NCBI GenBank assembly: GCA_002421445.1
Contig: DIKB01000111.1
Span: 1 to 6,877, forward strand
Direction of reading: 5' to 3'
DNA length: 6,877 nucleotides
Origin: Dehalococcoidia bacterium UBA5629
Lineage (GTDB): Bacteria; Chloroflexota; Dehalococcoidia; GIF9; UBA5629
A model generated the notes under the pieces. It saw only the letters and a list, made by a program, of their open reading frames with translations, ran no database searches and was not told the DNA's origin. A program made the translations under genes and the position numbers. Numbering within the stretch: the stretch's first letter is position 1; each line of letters opens with the position of its first letter. Positions 1-5,430 of the stretch are shown here, piece after piece.

Positions 1-170
1 TCGTTATTTTTGGCTGCGGAGTGAACTGATCGCACGATGTTTGAGGCGGATTGAATGTCCACTTGACGGTGTCCCGGTGCGAAAACGAGGCCGAGTAAGT
101 CTGCGCCGACCCAACTGGCGAAGAGTGCATCCTCAATCGTGGTCAGGCCGCAAATCTTCACTTTTGTCAC
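1..170 (-). CDS. trpF: Phosphoribosylanthranilate isomerase, 5' part only
   Basis: Partial gene cut by the left window edge; 56 codons are visible. TrpF isomerises N-(5'-phosphoribosyl)anthranilate to the carboxyphenylamino-deoxyribulose phosphate used by TrpC. The visible N-terminus begins VTKVKICGLTTIEDA, the beta-1 strand signature of this TIM-barrel family; Cys7 corresponds to the family's catalytic cysteine. It continues with WVGADLLGLVFAPGHRQV, matching the second strand and the usual G-x-V-F-A-P motif. The start is a GTG at 170-168 that overlaps the trpC stop as GTGA, so translation is probably coupled; an AGGA lies about 10 nt upstream inside trpC. The catalytic aspartate lies outside the window, so integrity of the gene cannot be judged. 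Confidence 0.93.
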   Translation of the reverse strand, partial: MTKVKICGLTTIEDALFASWVGADLLGLVFAPGHRQVDIQSASNIVRSVHSAAKNN

Positions 171-943
171 AGTAGTTTCCTCAGTTTCGCTGCGATATTT
201 ACCGAAGCCATAAGCGCCTCGCCGATGAGTACGGCATCAACGCCGCATTGCTTCATCCATTGTATATCCCAGCGGGTTTTTATGCCGCTTTCGCTGACGA
301 TGATTCTATCTTTGGGTATAAGCGGGCATAAACGTTCCGTTGTGGAGATATCCACGTTGAACGTTTTGAGATCGCGATTATTGATGCCGATAATATAAGC
401 ACCGCTATCGATGGCGATCTCAGTTTCATGTTCGTTGTGTACTTCGACAAGACACTGCAAATCAATCTCACGGCTTAGAGTAAGCAACGAATTGAGCTGT
501 TCCGGCTGGAGCATGGCGACAATAAAGAGTACAGCATCGGCACCGTACGCACGCGATTCATATAGCTGATATGGATCGTGGATAAAATCCTTTCTCAACA
601 GCGGCACTTTTCGCGGCTTCAGGGCGCTGTCGATCGCTTTCAGAAATTCGATATTGCCCTGAAAGTGCAGTGTCTCAGTGAGCACCGAGATTGCGGCGAC
701 ACCGCAGGCAGCGTAGGTTCCGGCTATCGCCACCGGATCGAAATCGGCACGGATGACGCCTCTCGATGGCGATGCTTTCTTCACTTCCGCGATTATACGG
801 ATGTCACCACCGCGGAGCGCTGCGGCGAAATCGAGCGGCGGGGGTTGCTGCTGCGCCTGTTGCATGATACGTTCAAGCGGTACGCGGCGTTTTCTCGCCT
901 CAAGCTCAGGCAGATTGTCCTGCACTATCTTCTCAAGTATCAC
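167..943 (-). CDS. trpC: Indole-3-glycerol phosphate synthase
   Basis: TrpC (258 aa, normal length for a monofunctional enzyme) closes the indole ring, turning CdRP into indole-3-glycerol phosphate with loss of CO2 and water; a cytosolic TIM barrel. The family motifs are in order: IAEVKKASPSRG at 51-62 (Glu53 and Lys55 are the expected active-site residues), LLRKDF at 115-120 (Lys118, the expected general acid), CLVEVH at 164-169 (Glu167), GINNRDL at 186-192 (Asn188) and VSESGI at 216-221 (Glu218, Ser219). Roles are assigned by comparison with the well-studied archaeal enzyme. The start is GTG at 943-941, overlapping the trpD stop by four bases (GTGA), with a GGAAGGAA about 10 nt upstream. 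It is not fused to TrpF, unlike the enterobacterial TrpC-TrpF fusion. Confidence 0.97.
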   Translation of the reverse strand: MILEKIVQDNLPELEARKRRVPLERIMQQAQQQPPPLDFAAALRGGDIRIIAEVKKASPSRGVIRADFDPVAIAGTYAACGVAAISVLTETLHFQGNIEFLKAIDSALKPRKVPLLRKDFIHDPYQLYESRAYGADAVLFIVAMLQPEQLNSLLTLSREIDLQCLVEVHNEHETEIAIDSGAYIIGINNRDLKTFNVDISTTERLCPLIPKDRIIVSESGIKTRWDIQWMKQCGVDAVLIGEALMASVNIAAKLRKLL

Positions 944-1962
944 TTGCTGATTTCCTTCCTGTTTGTGTATTCGATAAGCTGATTGAGCTTTTCCAGCGCT
1001 TTACCGCTGTCAATTGCCTGTGCTGCCATTTGCACACCCTGCTTAAATGTCTGCGCTTTATCGCCGGCGATGAGCGCTGCGGCTGCGTTGAGAAGCACGA
1101 TATCCCGCTGCGGCCCCTGTTTACCCGATAGTATAGCTCTTAATAGTTCGGCGTTTTCCTGTGCGTTGCCTCCCTTAAGCGTCTCCGGAGAGGCTTTTGC
1201 CAGACCCGCGTCCTCCGGAACAATATCATAGCTTTTTATCGTACCATCTTTAAGTTCGCAGATATGAGTACTGTCTGTAATGGTAAGCTCATCAAGCCCA
1301 TCCTTGCCATGAACGATGAGCGCATGTCTGCTGCCCATGATGCGGAGCACCTGTGCCAATTTTTCGGTCAGTGCTACATCCGGGACGCCTATTACCTGAT
1401 GTTTGGCTCCTGCCGGATTGGTTAACGGCCCGATGATATTGAATACGGTACGGATGCCGATCTCACGACGGGGAGCTGCTGCGTATTTCATTGCCGGGTG
1501 GAATGACTGTGCGAATATGAATGCGATACCTGTTTCAGCGATGCATTGCTGAACCTCTTTATCGGTGATATCTATTTTTACGCCGAGGGCTTCCAGCACA
1601 TCGGCGCTGCCGCATCGGCTGCTCATGGCTCTATTGCCATGCTTGGCTACCTTAAGTCCTGTCCCGGCAACGACGAAGGCGGCGGCGGTCGAAATATTGA
1701 ATGTAGCGGCGTTGTCCCCTCCGGTACCGCAGGTGTCAACGATGGTATCGGATGCGGCTACTTTGACTGATCGTGCGCGCATCGTCTGAACGAGTCCGGC
1801 GATCTCTTCCACCGTCTCTCCTTTACATCGGAGCGCGGTGACGAAAGCTCCGAATTGTGCTGGCGTTGCTTCATTATTCATGATCTCGTCCATAACATTC
1901 GCCGATTGCTCCATGGATAGCGATTTTCCTGATATCAGGAGTGATATGGCTTCCCTAATCAT
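940..1962 (-). CDS. trpD: Anthranilate phosphoribosyltransferase
   Basis: TrpD (340 aa, typical) transfers the phosphoribosyl group of PRPP to anthranilate. The N-terminal helical region (about 1-70) is followed by the PRPP/pyrophosphate-binding DTCGTGGD loop (76-83), the conserved KHGNRAMSSRCGSADVLE segment (107-124), the anthranilate-site region around AAPRREIGIRTVFNIIGPLTNP, and the DGLDE motif further on, all intact. It is a stand-alone enzyme, not fused to the TrpG glutaminase as in Escherichia coli. The ATG at 1962-1960 overlaps the end of trpG by 8 nt and has a GGAGG about 8 nt upstream, so the start is well supported. The end overlaps the GTG of trpC. These overlaps suggest coupled translation and matched output along the pathway. 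Confidence 0.97.
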   Translation of the reverse strand: MIREAISLLISGKSLSMEQSANVMDEIMNNEATPAQFGAFVTALRCKGETVEEIAGLVQTMRARSVKVAASDTIVDTCGTGGDNAATFNISTAAAFVVAGTGLKVAKHGNRAMSSRCGSADVLEALGVKIDITDKEVQQCIAETGIAFIFAQSFHPAMKYAAAPRREIGIRTVFNIIGPLTNPAGAKHQVIGVPDVALTEKLAQVLRIMGSRHALIVHGKDGLDELTITDSTHICELKDGTIKSYDIVPEDAGLAKASPETLKGGNAQENAELLRAILSGKQGPQRDIVLLNAAAALIAGDKAQTFKQGVQMAAQAIDSGKALEKLNQLIEYTNRKEISK

Positions 1963-2533
1963 TGTTTTTACCTCCGTTGATGAAATTTTGCAACATAGTC
2001 TTACCCATCGGGGTCATAAAGGACTCAGGATGGAATTGAATACCTTCGATCGGGTACTCGCGATGTCTTATTCCCATGATGGTGCCGTCATCGGTGAAAG
2101 CGGTGATCTCCAGACAATCCGGTACTGTTTCTCGCTGGACAGCCAGAGAATGATAGCGGATCACCGAACAGGGATCGGGAACATTGGTGAACACTCCTCT
2201 GCCGTCGTGGTGTATCTGCGATGATTTGCCGTGCATGATAGCTTTAGCGCGGCTGACGGTAGCGCCGAATGTATGGCCGATGCACTGGTGGCCGAGACAG
2301 ACTCCGAGTATCGGAACGATGCCGGCGAAGTGGCTGATGACATCATTGGATATGCCTGCCTGTAACGGAGTCGATGGTCCGGGCGAAATGACGATATGAT
2401 GGGGATGCATATTCTCAATGGCATCAATAGTGATTTTGTCATTGCGTACCACGTGGACGTTCTGACCCAGTTCGCTCAGATATTGAAATAGATTGTAGGT
2501 AAAGCTATCGTAGTTATCGATCAGCAGCAACAT
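1955..2533 (-). CDS. trpG: Anthranilate synthase glutaminase subunit (component II)
   Basis: TrpG (192 aa) is a class I glutamine amidotransferase that hydrolyses glutamine and passes ammonia to TrpE. The catalytic triad is visible: Cys79 in the nucleophile elbow GVCLGHQ (77-83), and His168 and Glu170 in the GIQFHPES segment (164-171). The N-terminal LLIDNYDSFTYNL and the oxyanion-region SPGPSTP (50-56) are characteristic of the TrpG/PabA family. The start at 2533 lies inside the last codons of trpE (20-nt overlap) and is preceded by GGGAGG close to the ATG. In many bacteria the same subunit also serves aminodeoxychorismate synthase (PabB); no pabB is seen here, so a dual role is possible but untested. 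Confidence 0.96.
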   Translation of the reverse strand: MLLLIDNYDSFTYNLFQYLSELGQNVHVVRNDKITIDAIENMHPHHIVISPGPSTPLQAGISNDVISHFAGIVPILGVCLGHQCIGHTFGATVSRAKAIMHGKSSQIHHDGRGVFTNVPDPCSVIRYHSLAVQRETVPDCLEITAFTDDGTIMGIRHREYPIEGIQFHPESFMTPMGKTMLQNFINGGKNND

Positions 2534-3980
2534 AGCTCCTCCCTGTCGATACGGCTTTTTCTGCCTGATTTATGGCTTTCAGCAGCGCCATTGCTTTATT
2601 CAATGTCTCCTCATATTCCCGTTCCGGTACGCTGTCATGGACTATGCCGCATCCCGATTGCACATAGACGATGTCCTGTTTCATTACCATGGTGCGGATT
2701 GCGATGGCCATATCCATATTCCCCGAAGTTGAAAAATAGCCGACAGCGCCAGCGTACGGCCCACGTTTTTCCTGCTCGAATTCGCTGATGATCTCCATTG
2801 CCCTGATTTTTGGAGCGCCGGAGACGGTGCCGGCGGGGAAACATGCCCGCAGTGCGTCGAAACAGGTCAGATCACGCCTCAACTTTCCCTGCACATGAGT
2901 GACTAGATGCATGACGTGCGAATACCGCTCGACGTCCATGAGATCGCTTACCTCAACGCTGCCCGGTTCACTCACCCGTCCGATGTCGTTTCTGGCAAGA
3001 TCGACTAGCATGATATGTTCGGCGCGTTCCTTTTCATCGGTTTTCAGTTCCTGTTCCAACCTGATATCTTCCTCGTCTGATTTTCCTCGCGGACGTGTGC
3101 CGGCGAGGGGGCGGGTCATGACCATGCCATCCTCTACTCTGACCAGCACCTCCGGCGATGCTCCTATTATCTGAAAATCCTTGAGATCGAGGAAGAACAT
3201 GTAGGGTGATGGGTTTACGGTACGGAGCGCTCTATAAAGATCGAAAGGGGAAGCGTTTGTCTGCTGTGCAAGCCGCTGTGAAAGTACGACCTGGATTGCC
3301 TCGCCTGCGGCGATGTAATCTTTAATTTTGAGTACACTGGATTCAAAGTCTTTTCTGGTGAAATTCGACTGGGTCTGGTACGTGTGCGTTGGGGCGATGC
3401 TGTGAGATTCTACATGATCGAGAGGCTGATTGAGCCGTTCGATGAGCGAGTCAATTTTTTTCACTGCGCCCTGATAGGCATCGTCAATGTCGCCATCAAG
3501 GCGTACATGGCTGACCACTTTGATTTTGTGAGTAACGTGATCAAAAACAAGAAACGTATCCGTGAGCATGAATACTGCTTCAGGGATTCCCTGCGGATCG
3601 TTTGCCAGCAAGGGCAATCTTTCAAAATGGGCGGCGGCTTCATATGACAGATAGCCGACTGCGCCTCCGCAAAAACGCGGCAGCCCGGGCACAGATACCA
3701 GCGTGCGGGTGCTCAACTCTTTTTCAATAACAGTCAGCGGATCGATAGTATTGTCTTTGTCGGTTGTGATAACGGCATACGGCTCAGTGCCGATGAAGCT
3801 GTATCGTGCCAATCGCTGACCTCCTTCGACGCTTTCGAGCAGGAAGGAATATCCGTTCCTGTTCACTTTGAGGAACGCCGATACCGGCGTCTCGAGATCA
3901 GCAACGATATCCCGGTATATTGGGATGATGTTGCCTTCATGTTTCCTCATCTTCACTTCTTCCAGTGTAGGGTGGTACAT
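2514..3980 (-). CDS. trpE: Anthranilate synthase component I
   Basis: TrpE (488 aa, usual length) converts chorismate and ammonia (from TrpG) to anthranilate, the first committed step to tryptophan. The N-terminal domain carries LLES (47-50), the element that binds feedback-inhibiting tryptophan in studied homologues, followed by GGQRLARYSFIG. The chorismate-binding domain shows QVVLSQRL (230-237), GASPEVLVR (273-281), TRPLAGTRPRG (289-299), the LVDLARNDIGRV region (325-336), FPAGTVSGAPKIRAMEII (381-398) and QSGCGIVHDS (441-450). QVVLSQR favours anthranilate synthase over PabB. The enzyme therefore looks both complete and Trp-inhibitable. The ATG at 3980 has an AGGAGG (3993-3988) with 7-nt spacing that begins one base after the T-box terminator U-tract, so antitermination directly gates access to this gene. 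Confidence 0.97.
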   Translation of the reverse strand: MYHPTLEEVKMRKHEGNIIPIYRDIVADLETPVSAFLKVNRNGYSFLLESVEGGQRLARYSFIGTEPYAVITTDKDNTIDPLTVIEKELSTRTLVSVPGLPRFCGGAVGYLSYEAAAHFERLPLLANDPQGIPEAVFMLTDTFLVFDHVTHKIKVVSHVRLDGDIDDAYQGAVKKIDSLIERLNQPLDHVESHSIAPTHTYQTQSNFTRKDFESSVLKIKDYIAAGEAIQVVLSQRLAQQTNASPFDLYRALRTVNPSPYMFFLDLKDFQIIGASPEVLVRVEDGMVMTRPLAGTRPRGKSDEEDIRLEQELKTDEKERAEHIMLVDLARNDIGRVSEPGSVEVSDLMDVERYSHVMHLVTHVQGKLRRDLTCFDALRACFPAGTVSGAPKIRAMEIISEFEQEKRGPYAGAVGYFSTSGNMDMAIAIRTMVMKQDIVYVQSGCGIVHDSVPEREYEETLNKAMALLKAINQAEKAVSTGRSYVAADR

Positions 3981-3994
3981 ATGGTTTCCTCCTG

Positions 3995-4034
3995 AATAAT
4001 AAAACCTCTTCGTCTTTAGGGACGAGGAGGTTTT
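3995..4034 (-). terminator. Intrinsic terminator of the trpE T-box
   Basis: On the minus strand the arm AAAACCTCCTCGTC (4034-4021) pairs with GACGAAGAGGTTTT (4014-4001) with a single C-A mismatch and a 6-nt loop, and runs into a U-rich tract TTTTATTATT (4004-3995). Its 5' arm shares bases with the 3' side of the T-box antiterminator, so the two folds exclude each other. It ends one base before the trpE ribosome binding site. Confidence 0.95.
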
Positions 4035-4300
4035 CCCGTGGTGCCACCCTAATTAATTATCTGCAGCGATGCTGATAATCATCTTATTTGGAATACGGCC
4101 TCTTTTTGAGGCTATACTCCGGACTTCGATAACGGTGTCCTTTCCGTCAAAGCCTACTCGTGTTACCTTTCGGTTTGCAGCTTCCGAGGCCATTCACTCT
4201 CTGCGCAGGCACCGGCTCACACCTTCCCCGGCTCTCTGAGCCTCGCTGGAGACTTACTATTCTCGTTCCTTGCCTTTGGTGTATTCAGTTGTTACGGTTG
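3995..4300 (-). promoter_or_regulatory. tRNA-Trp-sensing T-box riboswitch upstream of trpE
   Basis: All main parts of a transcriptional T-box leader are readable. Stem I has an AGTA motif (about 4258-4255), a distal part GAGAGCCGG/GGTG/GAGCCGG (about 4236-4212), and a specifier loop whose 3' side reads GAATGGCCTC; TGG (4192-4190) lies one base before a helix formed by CGAG (4265-4262) and CTCG (4188-4185), so the specifier is UGG, Trp. A middle helix (GACGG/CCGTTATC, about 4148-4128) and stem III (GCCTC/GAGGC, about 4112-4098) follow. The antiterminator pairs TTAGGG (4052-4047) with CCCTAA (4021-4016) and ACGGG (4039-4035) with CTCGT (4026-4022, one G-U), enclosing the 7-nt bulge TGGCACC (4046-4040). 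UGGC would pair with GCCA of uncharged tRNA-Trp, whose discriminator is G73 in bacteria. Uncharged tRNA-Trp should allow read-through into trpE. The 5' boundary is approximate. Confidence 0.95.
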
Positions 4301-4301
4301 T

Positions 4302-5201
4302 TTATTTCGGTAGAGTTACTCTCCTTCCAACTGCAAGCGCTACTTTTGACAGTTCCTTCATAACCTGTGCCAGCGTTGCGGTTGAGATTGTCTGACTGGC
4401 GTCACTGATGGATTCGGTTGGTGAATAGTGAGCTTCAATAATGAGCCCATCTGCTCCGCAAGCGATGGCAGCTCGGCTCATAGCCGGTACAAGGCTGGCC
4501 GCACCTGTTCCATGGCTCGGGTCGACGATTACCGGTAGATGTGTTCTCTCTTTAAGGTAGGGCACGGCATTGAGATCAAGCGTGAATCTCAGATCGGTGG
4601 AAATACCTCTGATGCCGCGTTCACACAGGATAACCCGTTCATTTCCTCCCGCCATAATATACTCTGCGGCAAGAAGAAATTCGCTGTAGGTAGCGGAGAG
4701 GCCGCGTTTGAGTAGAACCGGTTTTCGTGTTTTACCCACCTCCCGCAGCAGCGGGTAATTCTGCATATTGCGCGATCCGATCTGGATGCAATCAGCATAT
4801 TCGACAATGAGTTCAACATCCTGTATATCGATAACTTCGGTGATTGTGGGCAATCCGGTTTCAATCGATGCTGCTTTCAGATACTCAAGCCCCTCTTCTC
4901 CCAGCCCCTGAAAGTCGTAGGGCGACGTCCTCGGTTTGAAGGCTCCGCCGCGGAGTATTGTGGCTCCGGCAGCCTTTATCTCATGTGCGATGCGGATAAT
5001 CTGTTCCTCGCTTTCGATGCTGCATGGCCCTGCCATCACGGCGATATCTTTCCCTCCGACGGTTACTCCATTGATATCGACAACCGTTTGTGTTGCTTTG
5101 TAGCTGCGGCTGGTCAGCGGGTGGTCGGGTTTGTGGGGCGGGGTGAGCGCAGATGCCGACCGTCCTGTTTTTATTGATGCTATATTACTATGTGTACTCA
5201 T
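4302..5201 (-). CDS. aroF: 3-deoxy-7-phosphoheptulonate (DAHP) synthase, class I-beta, no N-terminal regulatory domain
   Basis: This enzyme (299 aa) condenses phosphoenolpyruvate with erythrose 4-phosphate, the entry step of the shikimate pathway. The TIM-barrel motifs are VMAGPCSIES (55-64), GGAFKPRTSPYDFQGLG (85-101), IQIGSRNMQN (139-148), PVLLKRG (161-167), ILCERGIRG (191-199), VDPSHGTG (226-233) and IIEAHYSPTESISDASQT (254-271). Metal ligands expected in this class are present: Cys60, His230, Glu256 and Asp267. These align with Thermotoga maritima Cys102/His272/Glu298/Asp309 at a constant offset of 42, showing an ungapped barrel but a shorter N-terminus: the ferredoxin/ACT-like regulatory domain is absent, replaced by about 28 low-complexity, probably disordered residues. 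No chorismate mutase fusion is seen. The ATG at 5201 is chosen because GAGGAG (5215-5210) lies 8 nt upstream and the longer frame would run through a terminator. Confidence 0.96.
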   Translation of the reverse strand: MSTHSNIASIKTGRSASALTPPHKPDHPLTSRSYKATQTVVDINGVTVGGKDIAVMAGPCSIESEEQIIRIAHEIKAAGATILRGGAFKPRTSPYDFQGLGEEGLEYLKAASIETGLPTITEVIDIQDVELIVEYADCIQIGSRNMQNYPLLREVGKTRKPVLLKRGLSATYSEFLLAAEYIMAGGNERVILCERGIRGISTDLRFTLDLNAVPYLKERTHLPVIVDPSHGTGAASLVPAMSRAAIACGADGLIIEAHYSPTESISDASQTISTATLAQVMKELSKVALAVGRRVTLPK

Positions 5202-5226
5202 TGTCTTAACTCCTCTGTTTCGGTAG

Positions 5227-5266
5227 AAATAAAAAAACCCTTCTGGTGTGTCCAGAAGGGGTTTTT
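5227..5266 (-). terminator. Attenuator terminator (3:4 hairpin) before aroF
   Basis: On the minus strand CCCTTCTGG (5260-5252) pairs perfectly with CCAGAAGGG (5246-5238) around the loop ACACA, extended past one bulged C by A/U pairs, and is followed by seven consecutive U (5237-5231) and AUUU. It lies between the leader peptide stop and the aroF ribosome binding site, where it would end transcription before aroF unless an alternative fold forms. Confidence 0.95.
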
Positions 5267-5374
5267 GGTTATCTTTGTTATCTTTATAATTAATCTGCTG
5301 TTTTAGGACAAAACCCTCCCAGACACATCGGTAAATGTGTACCACCAAAAGTAATACGCAAAATTGGTCTGGGA
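5248..5374 (-). promoter_or_regulatory. Ribosome-mediated attenuator with alternative 1:2, 2:3 and 3:4 RNA folds
   Basis: Three mutually exclusive helices can be drawn. Segment 1 TCCCAGAC (5374-5367, leader codons 5-7) pairs perfectly over 8 bp with GTCTGGGA in segment 2 (5324-5317). Segment 2 GTGTCTGGGAGGG (5326-5314) pairs without gaps over 13 bp, including three G-U pairs, with segment 3 CCCTTCTGGACAC (5260-5248), and the match continues past a bulge (UUUU with AAAA). Segment 3 also forms the 5' arm of the terminator. Inferred logic: a ribosome stalled at the aromatic codons covers segment 1, frees segment 2 to sequester segment 3, and aroF is transcribed. A ribosome reaching the stop codon (5303) covers much of segment 2, so the terminator forms. 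With no translation, 1:2 forms and termination also results. The geometry matches enteric trp and phe attenuators. Confidence 0.9.
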
Positions 5375-5386
5375 TTTATTGGTCAT
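5303..5386 (-). CDS. Aromatic-rich leader peptide controlling aroF
   Basis: A 27-codon frame runs from ATG (5386-5384) to TAA (5305-5303). Residues 9-18 read FAYYFWWYTF: three Phe, three Tyr and two adjacent Trp codons in ten positions, a concentration not expected by chance. It lies between a strong promoter and an intrinsic terminator, and its codons 5-7 and 20-25 form segments 1 and 2 of the attenuator. The peptide itself probably has no function; its translation rate reports charging of tRNA-Phe, tRNA-Tyr and tRNA-Trp. No clear Shine-Dalgarno precedes the ATG, and with the predicted transcript start near 5395 only about 9 nt of 5' UTR remain, so initiation may be leaderless-like. An in-frame GTG two codons upstream (5392-5390) is an alternative start. 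I do not know a named homologue. Confidence 0.88.
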   Translation of the reverse strand: MTNKSQTNFAYYFWWYTFTDVSGRVLS

Positions 5387-5401
5387 ATTCACAATGTACT
5401 C

Positions 5402-5430
5402 ATATTACATGAATCTAAAAAGCATGTCAA
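5402..5430 (-). promoter_or_regulatory. Sigma70-type promoter for the aroF-trp transcript
   Basis: On the minus strand a consensus -35 TTGACA (5430-5425) is separated by exactly 17 bp from -10 TAATAT (5407-5402, 4 of 6 to TATAAT, with the key A2 and T6). The predicted transcript start is near 5395, just before the leader peptide. The -35 box overlaps the rmuC stop codon (the TGA is inside TTGACA), so the promoter uses the very end of the upstream gene. No terminator separates rmuC from this promoter, so rmuC transcripts may also enter the attenuator. Confidence 0.85.

Noticed and set aside
1838..2224. Plus-strand open frame of 128 codons across the trpG/trpD junction
   Set aside because: It is antisense to two well-supported trp genes, with no family resemblance; a shadow.
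4302..4380. Separate promoter for trpE in the 3' end of aroF
   Set aside because: Only poor matches were found (for example TTGGAA or TTGCAG with no good -10 at 16-18 bp), so none is annotated. A weak promoter cannot be excluded by eye.
5202..5348. N-terminal extension of the DAHP synthase frame up to a TTG at 5348, including an aromatic FFYFY stretch
   Set aside because: The extension is read through the terminator hairpin; FFYFY is simply the U-tract in frame. It has no ribosome binding site, whereas the ATG at 5201 has GAGGAG at good spacing. The real aromatic run is in another frame, in the leader peptide.
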